Source: Ampullaceana balthica (taxonomy: Eukaryota; Mollusca; Gastropoda; Lymnaeidae). From it: a DNA stretch of 64,000 bases. The position numbers and the translations under genes are program-made. The stretch is taken from the NCBI GenBank assembly GCA_944989445.1, contig CALYLW010000423.1, positions 226,001 to 290,000 of the forward strand, in the 5' to 3' direction. The notes beneath the pieces were generated by a model that was not told where the DNA came from, did no database searches, and was given only the letters and a program-made list of their open reading frames with translations. Positions 1-10,721 of the stretch are shown piece after piece. Every line of letters begins with the position of its first letter. The first letter of the stretch is position 1.

Positions 1-704
1 TAATCCGCCCTTGACAGAAGTACACATGTATGATTATCAAGTCTGTGAGAGAACATGATAAAAACACGATGGTAGTTTGTTCCTTCAATGAAATATTTAA
101 ATCAGTGTTAGAAACAATTTGTTACAGGTTATATTTTCTGTTAAAATAAGTGAGTCTCACCAGTCTCACAATTATGTTACTGATATATTTTAACACAATA
201 ATAAATTTTTGTTATAGTAAAAAAAACTAACCGAACGACCATGACGGGCTGAATAACTATGCCATCAACTTAAGAAAAGGTGTATACAAGATTTTCCTAC
301 AAACCTTAACATAGACCATTATTTTTCAAAACATAATGTTGCGTGAAAAAAAAATGTTATTAGGCTTTGTATAATTTATTCAGTACACATAAAATATGTG
401 AAAAATGTGATTTAACAAATTGGAAACTCGTACTATGACTATAACATTTGATTATTATTTGAGGTCAACCTAGAAAGCGAGATGATGCCAGTGTAATACT
501 CTTAGCTGACTAAAATTTACCAATCAACTCTATGGGATATGTGGACGCCTTAGCCTTTTTGAATAACGCTACACACTCTGTCCTGGACAAATCATGACAT
601 AAATTTCATTTTTTACTGATTATCTTCAATTTTTTTGTTCTAAATACAACATAATTTTGAACGTGAGAAAACAGTAGTATTCTCACTAATAGTAAATTAG
701 TTCT
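1..704. other. AT-rich stretch without recognised features
   Basis: No open frame of note, no tRNA-like boxes and no repeat arms were seen. It is AT-rich with short A/T homopolymers and leads into the first minisatellite. Confidence 0.5.
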
Positions 705-1069
705 AAACCAAAAGTGTACACTCATCTTTAACCAAAAGTGTACACTCATCTTTAACCAAAAGTGTACACACATCTTTAACCAAAAGTGTATACTCATCTT
801 TAACCAAAAGTGTACACTCATCTTTAACCAAAAGTGTACAATCATCTTTAACCAAAAGTGTACACACATCTTTAACCAAAAGTGTACACTCATCTTTAAC
901 CAAAAGTGTACACTCATCTTTAACCAAAAGTGTACACTCATCTTTAACCAAAAGTGTACACTCATCTTTAACCAAAAGTGTACACTCATCTTTAACCAAA
1001 AGTGTACACTCATCTTTAACCAAAAGTGTACACTCATCTTTTACAACAAGTGTACACTCATCTTTAACC
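705..1069. repeat. 24-bp minisatellite, about 15 copies
   Basis: The unit contains AACCAAAAGTGTACACTCAT followed by CTTT and repeats every 24 bp. Single-base variants occur (ACACTC/ACACAC, one ACAATC, one TATACTC). Because 24 is a multiple of three, the minus strand stays open in more than one frame, giving an apparent 8-residue repeat protein. I see no start context, signal peptide or splice signal that would make it a gene. The last two units are diverged (TTTTACAACAAG), as expected at an array edge. Confidence 0.95.
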
Positions 1070-1750
1070 CCTTTTTAGAAAAATAAAAATGCAACACATG
1101 TTAAGTGGCATTTTGATCTTCTAACTTTAAAGTATTTTTATCTCCATGGACGTCACAGTTAATTCCTGATCCCCACCCATCCAGCCCCACTTCCGTACTT
1201 TTAATTTACGCCCTTTACAATGCTACTACAGTCCTCCATCGCGTCACAAGTCCGCATGTTGATTGATGCTCTTACAAAGAAGTCGCCCCACTTCTTGGTC
1301 TGTTCCTCGTGATTAATGGACAGCTCTCCTTGAGTTGATGATGTTTGATAACCATTAATTCAGCACAGTGCCGTGCATGAGATAACAGCGGCTTTACCAC
1401 TGAGTCAATGAGGTACAACTGGTCTAAATAGAGCAGGAGGAGAAAACAAACTTCCAATGTCAAAGAAGCCGATAATTATCCCGTTATTATGACTCATTGA
1501 AATACACATTTTTACATGTTAATTCATAGAGTTGTTAAATAAATTGTACAAGCTCTCCACACCCCCTTCTTCCCGCGTTTCTACTTTTTTCTCTCTCTGA
1601 CTTCATCTCATTACCGAAGTCGGATCATGTTGCTATCTCGTCACTCATAGTTATGTTTCTGAATCTAAGATATCTTTTATGAAACGGACGCGTAACTTTA
1701 AGGCCAATTACCGTTATCTGGTGCTGATTAAGAAAACAGAAATCAGTTTC
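1070..1750. other. Unassigned DNA
   Basis: Mixed-composition sequence between two tandem repeats. Minus-strand open frames here are short (63 and 107 aa) and match no family I know. The second owes part of its length to the neighbouring tandem repeat. Confidence 0.4.
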
Positions 1751-1751
1751 G

Positions 1752-1851
1752 ATGACTACGCGGAGAGTGAGTCTCAAGACTACAAGGAGAGTGATTCTCA
1801 AGACTACAAGGAGAGTTAGTCTCAAGACTACAAGGAGAGTGAGTCTCATCT
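1752..1851. repeat. 24-bp short tandem repeat, about 4 copies
   Basis: Units of the type GACTACAAGGAGAGTGAGTC plus TCAA follow each other with a 24-bp period. The first copy has GACTACGCGG and the last ends in CTCATC. Read on the minus strand it gives a leucine/threonine/valine-rich octapeptide repeat (LTLLVVLR-like), which I take as a by-product of the period rather than a gene. Confidence 0.85.
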
Positions 1852-1949
1852 GCTTGGTCTCAAGTCGGGCGAACAAATCGTGATCACGTGAGATGATGCG
1901 ATGAGCTCCGGTTTCATGAACATCTTCTCGTGAGGAGCTTGAACTCACG

Positions 1950-2625
1950 AAGTGCGGGTGGGTTGCGATCAGGTATTAATATTTGAAATCATGGCAGCAA
2001 TAAAAAATAACCCAGAGACAGATTGAGAACCTCTGATACACACGAATTTTGTTCACTTGAAGTTCATGGCCTACAAAATTCTCATGTAATCCATTCCCAG
2101 CATCATCGTTGAATTTCGGCTCAAAATAAAGTCAGATCCATTTAAATGATTTTTATTTAGCTACAGAAAATGTAACGCTAAGCATTACAGAGATTCGTGT
2201 TATTGTCTCTTACAACAATCTCGAAGATCAATTATAAAAAAATTTAATTATAAATAGTCACAATTCGAGATTTTAGCTTTCAGAAGAGATCCCCCAGGTT
2301 TATGATTTAATATTAAATATCAATGGTTTAAAATGAAATTATCACTTTTCCCTTATTTGAAAATTATATTGTTTTTCCAACTAAAATGCAAATGATGAAA
2401 TTGTTAATGATAAATCAGGCAATATTAATGTTGCTACATCATGCATTCCAGTACTAAGAAGAGCCACATGGAAGTGTTACCCAAAACTTGACCTATGACA
2501 ATACCTATGACAAAATATATGGAAAATGAAGAGTAATTGTTATTTATCGGGGAACAGCTTTTACGTTTTAGAACGTATCAAATGTCATCATAAACATTCT
2601 CTGTAGTAGGCACCCAAACCTACCT
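1950..2625. other. AT-rich unassigned DNA
   Basis: Long AT-rich stretch with no supported gene or repeat. Nothing more can be said from the sequence. Confidence 0.4.
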
Positions 2626-2628
2626 TGA

Positions 2629-2938
2629 ACCCAAACCTCAAGACACAACACGCTGCTAGACCCAAACCTCCAGACAGAACACGCTGCTATACCCAAACCT
2701 CCAGACACAACACGCTGCTAGACCCAAACCTCCAGACAGAACACGCTGCTATACCCAAACCTCCAGACACAACACGCTGCTAGACCCAAACCTCCAGACA
2801 CAACACGCTGCTAGACCCAAACCTCCAGACAGAACACGCTGCTAGACCCAAACCTCCAGACACAACACAATGCTAGACCCAAACCTCCGGACACAACACG
2901 CTGCTAGACCCAAACCTCCAGACACAACACGCTGCTGG
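2629..2938. repeat. 31-bp minisatellite, about 10 copies
   Basis: The unit ACCCAAACCTCCAGACACAA continues with CACGCTGCTAG, for a 31-bp period. Two alternating variants (GACACAACAC...TAG and GACAGAACAC...TAT) occur in order in the first half, which suggests an earlier duplication of a two-unit block. Confidence 0.93.
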
Positions 2939-3063
2939 AGCAAAACCAGAACCACTGACGCGTCACCTTCAAGATAGGATAAAATCACGCCCACATGCTT
3001 TCGTGCAGCCAATGTCTGTTTCTTAATGAGATTTTTTAATGTCTCCATTGTACATGCGGTCAC

Positions 3064-3750
3064 ACAATTAACTCTCGGAAGTAATTGACAAAGACAAATA
3101 AAATCCTAATCGAGAAATTGATCAGAAACTAGCTACCGCTGAGACAGATGTGATCACGTGATTGGCTGTTGTCGTCTTCAGGATAACTATTTCAAGGGGA
3201 AAACAAAATCGGAGATAGCACAGAAGTAGCATTACTATTTTTAAAACTGAATTTTTTTAAATCGCATTTCAAAAGTGCATTTCTCTTCATATCGGGCTGG
3301 GATGTGCAGTATACAAAGATTTAATTTCGTTTTCTTTTATAATTTATCCAATCATCTTGTCAAATATGCCACAAAGTTTCCAGGTTCAAAACATGGTTAC
3401 TATGATTAAATATGTATTTTAAAATATATCAATAAATTGATTAAGCTACTCTCCATAAATAATCAGGTATAATAGTTATCATTGAAACAATACACAATAG
3501 GTAAACATTTTCTATACGGCTATTTTCATTAGCAGATATGACAAGTTATGTTGCTTTCCTGTTAGAACGTACTTGGAAAGCAAACAAACAATCAGAAAAT
3601 GCTTCTGTTAGATAATGGGTCATAGTTGCAAAACAAAGCAGAAAACAACCTTTAACATAAGAATAATAACGTAAAAATATCTTTAACCATCAGAAATTGT
3701 CCAAACAACAACACGCAAGGATATAATACTACGAATCGAAACGTTAAGCA
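3064..3750. other. AT-rich unassigned DNA
   Basis: No supported feature. There is one CACGTGATTGG-like stretch near 3153-3165 (E-box plus inverted CCAAT), too isolated to call a promoter. Confidence 0.35.
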
Positions 3751-3753
3751 AGA

Positions 3754-4362
3754 AGCCTCACACACGTGTCGAACCCGGCTCTAAAGATGTGGAAGCCTCC
3801 CTCGTCGAACCCGGCTCTAAAGATGTGGAAGCCTCACACACGTGTCGAACCCGGCTCTAAAGATGTGGAAGCATCCCTCGTCGAACCCGGCTCTAAAGAT
3901 GTGGAAGCCTCACACACGTGTCGAACCCGGCTCTAAAGATGTGGAAGCCACCCTCGTCGAACCCGGCTCTAAAGATGTGGAAGCCTCCCTCGTCGAACCC
4001 GGCTCTAAAGATGTGGAAGCCTCCCTAGTCGAACCCGGCTCTAAAGATGTGGAAGCCTCACACACGTGTCGAACCCGGCTCTAAAGATGTGGAAGCCTCC
4101 CTCGTCGAACCCGGCTCTGAAGATGTGGAAGCCTCCCTCGTCGAACCCGGCTCTAAAGATGTGGAAGCCTCCCTAGTCGAACCCGGCTCTAAAGATGTGG
4201 AAGCCTCACACACGTGTCGAACCCGGCTCTAAAGATGTGGAAGCCTCACACACGTGTCGAACCCGGCTCTAAAGATGTGGAAGCCTCCCTCGTCGAACCC
4301 GGCTCTAAAGATGTGGAAGCCTCCCTAGTCGAACTCGGCTCTAAAGATGTGGAAACCTTCAT
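3754..4362. repeat. 36/40-bp length-dimorphic minisatellite, 16 copies
   Basis: Sixteen copies of a GAACCCGGCTCTAAAGATGT core are present. The connector comes in two lengths: GCCTCCCTCGTC gives a 36-bp unit and GCCTCACACACGTGTC gives a 40-bp unit. The long connector carries a CACGTG E-box, so the array holds several evenly placed E-boxes. Point variants (CTCTGAAG, GAACTCGG, CCCTAGTC) mark individual units and let internal duplications be traced. The 40-bp unit is not a multiple of three, so the plus-strand frames break at each long unit. Confidence 0.93.
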
Positions 4363-4364
4363 TT

Positions 4365-4955
4365 CAACAGGACACCAAAGCCTAAGACCATAAATCGCTT
4401 CTCAGTGAAGTTTTTACTTTTAAAAATTCACAGTGTTTTCCTCTAATAACGTATCAAATAGAAACGATTGATCCCGTGTCAGAAAGCGCAATCTTTAACA
4501 AACATGAGTTTATTCTACGGAAAGCTCAAAAAGTTGAAGGATTAAGAAATAGGATTTTGTACTCCAATTCATTCGAAAGAATATTGTTCTAAGAATTAAA
4601 AAAAATAAAAAAATTATCTTTATGTTAAGATTTTAATTTAAAAATGGCTGAACAATAGAATCATTACCGTATTTCCTAGCCATTAAATCTCTCCTCGTAG
4701 GAACCAAACGTCTCTACAAATCGTTTAGTCCACCTGGGACTGAGAGATTCAATCGTAATGATCCACGCTTTACTGGCCAAAAGGTTCACAGGTGTGAACA
4801 AACACAAATTAGAGCTGTACTGACGACATGGAAACACGTTTAGGAAGACATGCTTTGAAAATAACAATGCTAGGTAATTAGATCAGCAATGAAGCAGCCA
4901 TAAATTCAACTAACGATTTCTATATGTATACACTCTCACCCATTTCTTTTTCTTT
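4365..4955. other. Unassigned DNA left of the hAT element
   Basis: AT-rich sequence with a short minus-strand open frame (63 aa) of no recognised family. It forms the left flank of the hAT insertion. Confidence 0.4.
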
Positions 4956-4963
4956 CTCTAGAA

Positions 4964-5045
4964 CAGGGGTTCCTAACCAGTGCTGCATGCACCCCCAAGG
5001 GGTGCATGAGCAGGTTCCAGGGGGTGCATGAACGATTCAAACAAA
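4964..5045 (+). repeat. Left terminal/subterminal repeats of the hAT element
   Basis: The terminal repeat CAGGGGTTCCTAACC is followed by clustered GGGTGCATG motifs (inverted as CATGCACCC, then direct twice). The right end 6988-7056 mirrors this arrangement. Shared motifs at both ends support their use as transposase-binding sites; that role is inferred from the family. Confidence 0.8.
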
Positions 5046-5387
5046 AACAAAAAAGAAAAAGAGGAAGAAAAAAAAAGAAGAAGGAAAAACAAGAAAAAAA
5101 ACAAACTAATAATCTGAAAATGTAAACCATAAGCAAGGCCTGCCGCGTCAAAGGGCGTCCATATACAACCTTTTTGATAGGTACACGATACTCATTCGCG
5201 CATCTTTTTGCACATGTGAAAAATTGACGGAAAAAACATTTTTGCAAAATGAACGGTTCGCTCTACGTGTTCCTCGGAATTTCGTGTTTTACGTCTCAGT
5301 TTTCTATAAATAATTTGATTTTGTCATCAAATACGTTAGATATGTGGCTTACGGTGACCCTCTCACTGCCGTCAGTGTGAGTGGAAA

Positions 5388-5566
5388 ATAACAGCCAGAT
5401 CTAGTCATCAAAGAGAGAAGAAATAACAGCCAGATCTAGTCATCAAAGAGAGAAGAAATAACAGCCAAATCTAGTCATCAAAGAGAGAAGAAATAACAGC
5501 CAAATCTAGTCATCAAAGAGAGAAGAAATAACAGCCAAATCTAGTCATCAAAGAGAGAAGAAATTC
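5388..5566. repeat. 35-bp tandem repeat inside the hAT element, 5 copies
   Basis: The unit includes CAGCCAGATCTAGTCATCAA and AGAGAGAAGAAATAA, with a period of 35 bp. Later copies share CAGCCAAATC. It lies just upstream of the surviving transposase coding sequence and disrupts any reading frame there, because 35 is not a multiple of three. Confidence 0.9.
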
Positions 5567-5659
5567 AGCCAAGTCTAGTTGTCAGGGTAAGTTGAAACGT
5601 TGTTTATGGAAGAGAAACTTCTTCCAAGAGTTTTGCTGATTTGTAATTAAAATAATGCA

Positions 5660-6905
5660 TTTAATGCAGCTGGATGAATCCACTGATGTACACACTGCAG
5701 TAAGCTTTTTGTATTTGTGAGATATGTTCACAGTGGATTGCTGAAGCAGGAATTTCTTTTTGTAAGTCACTCATAGCTGCTACCAATGCTGTTGATGTGC
5801 TGCAGCTATTCAGGGCATTATTAACTGAAAACCAGTTTGACTGGACTTCAAGAATTTCTTCAATTTGTACAGGTGGCGCTCCCTACATTCTCGGTAATAA
5901 GTCAGGATTTTCAGCCCTGGTAAAGAAAGAAGTTACAGATATTGTCACTACATACTGTATTCTTCATCGTCAGGCCTTGGCATGCAAAACTCTACCTCCA
6001 ACCTTGAATTCAGTTCTTTCTACTGCAGTCCAAGTTGTAAAATTTATCCGCTCACATGCCTTGAACCACCGCCTCTTCAAGTTGTTCTGTCAGGAGGTGG
6101 GCTCTGAGCATAAAGTTCTGCTCTACCACACTGAGGTTCACTGGTTGTCCAGGGGGCGGATACTTTCTCGGTTAGTAGAACTGAGAGTGCAGCTTGCCAT
6201 TTTCTTGCGAGAAAAAGAGAGTGACCTTGCTGACAAGTTTGACTGTCCAAATTTCATTCATTACTTGGCATACCTGGCTGACATCTTCACCATCTTGAAT
6301 GAGTTGAACACATCTCTCCAAGGACCTGCTGTGACTGTAATGAATACTACTGAGAGATTGCAAGCCTTCTTTAAACTGCAACTATTCCAACGACGACTAG
6401 AAAAGTCCATCTTGGCCAACTTTCCACTCTTCGATGAAGTTGTAATATCTGCTGCAGAAGGAAGCACTGAGGGATCACTGCCTGACAACATCAAAGGGGA
6501 AATTTCAGAGCACCTTTCAACATTGCAAAGGTCCTTTAATGGGTATATCTGTCAAGAAATTTCTAGGAAAGACCTTTTGATTCGCAATCATTTTCTCTGT
6601 GACTAGGACAACATTGATGACAGTGACCTTGATAAAGATGACCTGATTGATTTGAGAACGAGAGAAGTACCGAGGAGTGCCTTCAGTTGCAAAACCTTGA
6701 TTTAATTTTGGTGCACCACAACTAGCCAAAAAGGGAAGTACTGACTCTCCTTCCATTTGCCACAACCTATCTCTGTGAAGCAGGATTCTCCACACTTTTG
6801 ACGAATAAAACCAAGACAAGGAATAAGTTGAATGACAGTTGCTTTGTCCAAAATAGACCCCAGATTTAAATCGCTGATTGATCATAAGAAGCATCAGATC
6901 TCTTA
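5660..6905 (+). pseudogene. hAT transposase pseudogene (ZBED5/FAM200-like)
   Basis: The largest intact piece is a 269-aa frame at 5797-6606. It carries hallmarks of the ZBED/FAM200 branch of hAT transposases: GNKSGFSALVKKEV near residues 33-46, an HRQALACKTLPPTL block, the segment from RLFKLFCQEVGSEH through WLSRG, and FDCPNF...LAYLADIF. Upstream, in other frames, the first catalytic aspartate motif (LDESTD) can still be read at about 5670, but a stop and a frameshift follow it. Downstream of the stop at 6604-6606 the C-terminal dimerisation region survives out of frame (about 6740-6850, with FATTYLCEAGFST). The N-terminal BED zinc finger is absent. At least two frame breaks and the missing finger rule out a working transposase. 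Confidence 0.9.
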
Positions 6906-7064
6906 CTAAATTCCCTGTTGCCTATTGTCTCAAACTGGTGTGTTCCTAAAATAAACATAGTTTATTGTGCATTTTCTGCAAGTTTCATGAGGGGGTGCAT
7001 GAACTTTTTGGGGCATCTGAAGGGGTGCATGGACCCCAAAAGGTTAGGAACCACTGCTCTAGAA

Positions 7065-7300
7065 CTTCCTTATTGGCTGACCGAAAGAGGCAGTTTAGTC
7101 AGGGCGAATCTTTGCTGTCTTTATTGAGGGCCATGAAGTGCAGTTCGTAAGGACAGCTTCTCCAAATGATGAATAAGGGACTCTCAAATTATACCTGATC
7201 ATAGATTAGCATATAGGACTTTTACCACTGAATTACATGAAAAATATTTAGGGAAACGGGGTCGAAACTATGTTTAAGTTAATTTTTTAAAATTAAATGT
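7065..7300. other. Short spacer, no feature seen
   Basis: AT-rich sequence between the hAT element and the next non-autonomous element. Confidence 0.4.
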
Positions 7301-7572
7301 TAGGGGCCGTCCATAAAGTATGCCCCGCTCCAGAAGGGGGGAGGGGGTGTAATCAAGTGTGATAGTTTGTGACAGGGGGTTGGGGGGGGGTCCGCCATGT
7401 GTGACTTCACGGTGTTTTCTATTACATTTTAATTATTTTGTTAATAAAATTTTTTTTAAATTGTTCGAAAGTGTGACGTACACGTCTGAGATTTATGACA
7501 GTTTGTGACAGGGGGGATGGGGGAGTTAAATGGTCAAAAATAGCGTGATGTACTTTATGGATGGACCCTTAT
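7301..7572. mobile_element. Non-autonomous DNA element (MITE-like)
   Basis: The left end GGGGCCGTCCATAAAGTA is matched by the inverted right end, whose reverse complement reads AGGGTCCATCCATAAAGTA. These are imperfect inverted repeats about 272 bp apart. The interior repeats a GACAGTTTGTGACAGGGGG-like motif (about 7365 and 7498), again suggesting subterminal symmetry. Elements with GGGCCGTCCATAAA-type ends are widespread in invertebrate genomes from my general knowledge, but I cannot place this one in a superfamily. There is no coding capacity, and no clear target-site duplication was found. Confidence 0.72.
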
Positions 7573-7895
7573 GTGGATTACCTGTAATGGTAGTCAGAAA
7601 AATTATCACAGCTCAAAATGAATAATATTTTGAGCGTAAGGCTCTAATGTAAATCTAAATTCTGTATTAGCGGAAATGTATCCCCACGGTTATAGAATAA
7701 TCATCAATTTATTTTATTTCTTTACGTCCTCCAATGAAACTGTCGCTTCAGATTTAGGATTCACCATGACGTGCTGCATGGTCGTTAGAGAAAGCGGCTG
7801 GTCATGGGCGGAATTTTGTAAATAGTGAATACCAGAAAAGGGGGGGGGGTCAGGAATATTTCGTGATTAATTCTTGGGAGTCAGGCGGGGAAATA
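7573..7895. other. Unassigned DNA
   Basis: No supported gene. It contains a G-run (about 7841-7849) just before the 39-bp minisatellite. Confidence 0.35.
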
Positions 7896-7896
7896 A

Positions 7897-8442
7897 CAGC
7901 TTGGGCAACAGTAACCATATAGCTGGCTACTTCAACAACTTGGGCAACAGTAACCATATAGCTGGCTACTTCAACAACTTGGGCAACGGTAACCATATAG
8001 CTGGCTACTTCAACAACTTGGGCATCAGTAACCATATAGCTGGCTACTTCAACAACTTGAGCAACAGTAACCATATAGCTGGCTACTTCAACAACTTGGG
8101 CAACAGTAACCTTATAGCGAGGCTACTTCAACAACTTGGGCAACAGTAACCTTATAGCTGGCTACTTCAACAACTTAGGCATCAGTAACCATATAGCTGG
8201 CTACTTCAACAACTTGGGCAACGGTAACCATATAGCTGGCTACTTCAACAACTTAGGCAACGGTAACCATATAGCTGGCTACTTCAACAACTTGGGCAAC
8301 AGTAACCTTATAGCTGGCTACTTCAACAACTTGGGCAACAGTAACCTTATAGCTGGCTACTTCAACAACTTGGGCAACGGTAACCATATAGATGGCTACT
8401 TCAACAACTTGGGCAACAGTAACCATATAGCTGGCTACTTCT
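7897..8442. repeat. 39-bp minisatellite, 14 copies
   Basis: The unit AACTTGGGCAACAGTAACCA continues with TATAGCTGGCTACTTCAAC, for a 39-bp period. Variants are ACGGTAACC, ATCAGTAACC, CCTTATAG and one GCGAGGC insertion that shifts the frame near 8119. Since 39 is 13 codons, both strands show an apparent 13-residue repeat protein (plus strand NLGNSNHIAGYF). The frame-breaking insertion and lack of gene context argue against coding. Confidence 0.94.
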
Positions 8443-8444
8443 GA

Positions 8445-9055
8445 TACGTTATACAATATTACGGGGGCTCGCGGATGTTGCCTACAAATTAGCCAGTATA
8501 TGTTAAGTCTATCTTCGCACTGCTCTCAAGTCTCAAGACACTTTGTCTGGCTTAAAAATGTAAAATGCGTTGCTGTTCATTTGTTGACATTACTTGAGCG
8601 TAGCTAAACGTATATCGAATTTAAGTTTAAATAGTTTGTAACAGTTTCTTTTTAATGTTTTAAATTCGTTTTCCCACATTCTTTAGTTTTAGACAATAAA
8701 ATTTAATTATAATTCAAAATAATTAATTACAAAATTATAAAAAGGTAAACACCTTTTTATAATTTTATAAGGAGAAACATAATATAGATCTACAATCAGA
8801 ATTCACAATAACTAAATTGTAGGCTCTTTATCAAATTTGTAGCCGATTTCAATCAAAATACAATGTTAATAATATTTAAAGAGTTGCAAAAAACAACAGG
8901 AGGAACAAAGATATTATTTGTATTTAACTCTAAATTTTCTTCTAACTTGTATGAGAAATTGGCTATAAAAGAAACAATTGTATTTTTCTTTGAAGGTCAT
9001 TGTTATTTTCCAAATGCAAGACTTCTTCTGGTGACCTATTTATTTTGACTTTTAT
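8445..9055. other. AT-rich DNA containing a perfect hairpin
   Basis: Mostly A/T-rich with no gene. The one notable structure is the perfect inverted repeat at 8731-8766, listed separately. Confidence 0.4.
8731..8766. repeat. Perfect 16-bp inverted repeat with 4-nt loop
   Basis: The arm AAAATTATAAAAAGGT is followed by AAAC and then its exact reverse complement. It could extrude as a cruciform or form an RNA hairpin. Its AT-rich arms and isolated position do not tell which. Confidence 0.85.
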
Positions 9056-9064
9056 GGGCCGAAA

Positions 9065-9175
9065 ACTGTGACGTATGGCAGGGCCACGGAACTAGATAAA
9101 CAATTTGGTCACGTGATATCCATATACCAGCTCAAAGCGGTCACATGACACTCAGAATGTGACGTTGGGGAGGCC
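9065..9175. promoter_or_regulatory. Cluster of CRE-like and E-box motifs
   Basis: Within about 110 bp there are GTGACGTA, GTCACGTGAT (palindromic E-box), GTCACATGAC and GTGACGTT. These are half or full sites for bZIP/bHLH factors. The density is higher than in surrounding DNA. No TATA box or clear first exon follows, so regulatory function is only suggested. Confidence 0.3.
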
Positions 9176-9224
9176 GCGTTTCTATTTTTGATTTCTTAGT
9201 TGAATTGTTGTAGATCCATGCCCA

Positions 9225-9312
9225 GGGTGGTGGGAGGGGGGGGAGGCGGGTTGATCAGTGGAGCAAGCAGGAATTGTTTTGATGGGTGAGGGAGCGGGGA
9301 GGGGGGGGGGCA
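9225..9312 (+). other. G-rich tract with quadruplex potential
   Basis: Successive runs of three or more G (GGTGGGAGGGGGGGG, GGCGGG, then GCGGGGAGGGGGGGGGG) lie on the plus strand. They satisfy the usual spacing for a G-quadruplex. The short minus-strand proline-rich open frame across it is a composition effect. Confidence 0.5.
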
Positions 9313-9314
9313 AC

Positions 9315-10220
9315 AACAACCCGGCCCTGCCAGACAACAACGTCCCAGACACGCTTATTATTTTCGGCACTTTTTTTTTAGCTTGACCGTGCGGATGTCT
9401 TGTCACATTATTCTGGAGGTAATGCGGTGGTCTGTATCGACGCAAACAAAAAGATGATTGGCTAATACGGCTTCCCAAACCTAGACAATCGTGAGGGCGG
9501 CAAGAAAATAAATGTCTCTAAACCCCTTCAGGGAAATGTCTGCGCCCCAAATGGGGCATTGGGGGGGGGGTTTAAATGCCAGAACATTTAGAAATGAATG
9601 ATGATTTTTTCTTTCCTGAATAAGGATTTATGGATCTATTATTTTTAAAAGACATAAAATTTTAGGTTTTTTTTTCAATTTTTTTTATTAAACTGAATTC
9701 GTCAATTTAATTCAAAATTTTTGGAAATATTCATATTTATATACGTACAGTTTAAAATAAAAACACAGCTTATCTACGGTTTTGTTTGGCAAACCAAATG
9801 ACACATGAGTCGCAACCTAAATATCTATGACCAATGTTCCTTTTAAGCTGCATGGCTATGCAGATATCTGACCAAAGCAACGAAACAGTTAGGAGTTACC
9901 GCGCAGCACATAATAATTTGATTATAAATTTTTGTACAAGAAATTGTTAATGTGCACTCGAGTTTATTTTGCACACGGACCTACGAAGTATGGTGGGATC
10001 ATTGCCAATGACAGTAAACTTTAACGGTTGAAGCATTGACAAATAGATGATATTAAATAACTTATTGTGGGTTATTTGTTGAGGGGTTGCCTTCCATGTT
10101 CGCACCGTTTATGTTACATTAAGATGTGGGGGAGGGGAGTGGTTATTCTGGTGAAGAAAAGAAAGACTTTGAGAAACCTTGACAGAGCAATGATGTGCCC
10201 TGATCTACATCTACGTCATC
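9315..10220. other. Unassigned DNA
   Basis: Mixed sequence with poly-G and poly-T runs (around 9559 and 9668). No gene, tRNA or repeat arms were recognised. Confidence 0.35.
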
Positions 10221-10248
10221 TTGCCGTCCATTAATTTAACCGTCCACC

Positions 10249-10638
10249 TTGTCCGTCTATTCACCTTTTATTTCCGTCGTGTTGGCGACGGGTCCATTGT
10301 CACCCGGACACGCAACGTGTCTAGGACAGCCCCGGGTTATGATCATTATGGCGGGAGTGAGGGCGTGGCCAGCTGCTATGTCACACTTCCGGCACGTATT
10401 TGACATTTCCTCTTTGATTTCGGACTCATCGTTGAAAACCTACTCGTGGCTGACGTCACCATATGCTCGTGCGATGTGGCAAACACAATTTTGCAACGTC
10501 TTAATAAGAAAATATTTCAAATATTACATCGGAATAAACGGAAATTATCATCGATGCTCTTGTTTTCATGGTTCAAATTTAAGTCGCACTTGGGTCGATT
10601 TCGAAATGATACTTGAGAATAAATCTACAAATCCATAA
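10249..10638 (+). CDS. Unrecognised 129-aa open frame, doubtful
   Basis: This is one of the longest open frames in the window not made by a tandem repeat or transposon. The predicted protein starts MSVYSPFISV and has mixed composition with no motif, transmembrane run or family I recognise. A stretch with GGGCGTGGCC (about 10362) and a full CRE palindrome TGACGTCA (about 10453) lies within it, which fits regulatory DNA at least as well as coding sequence. The start has no Kozak support and no splice signals were identified. A chance open frame is quite possible. Confidence 0.15.
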   Translation: MSVYSPFISVVLATGPLSPGHATCLGQPRVMIIMAGVRAWPAAMSHFRHVFDISSLISDSSLKTYSWLTSPYARAMWQTQFCNVLIRKYFKYYIGINGNYHRCSCFHGSNLSRTWVDFEMILENKSTNP

Positions 10639-10721
10639 ATGTTTTTTTGTAGCAGCTCTTGGAAGTTTCAATAAAACGTTGCGTAGAATCTGAATTTAAA
10701 TTTCGGAATTTGCTAACACGC

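Larger units (their letters stand above)
4956..7064 (+). mobile_element. hAT transposon (ZBED/FAM200-like), complete ends, decayed
   Basis: The element proper spans 4964-7056. It starts CAGGGGTTCCTAACC and ends GGTTAGGAACCACTG, which are imperfect terminal inverted repeats. It is flanked by a perfect 8-bp target-site duplication CTCTAGAA (4956-4963 and 7057-7064), the length expected for hAT. Just inside both ends, GGGTGCATG is repeated in both orientations. These look like subterminal transposase-binding repeats, as in other hAT elements. The interior holds a broken transposase gene and a 35-bp tandem repeat where the N-terminal BED-finger coding region would be expected. Intact ends with a broken gene mean it could only move with transposase supplied in trans. 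Confidence 0.93.
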
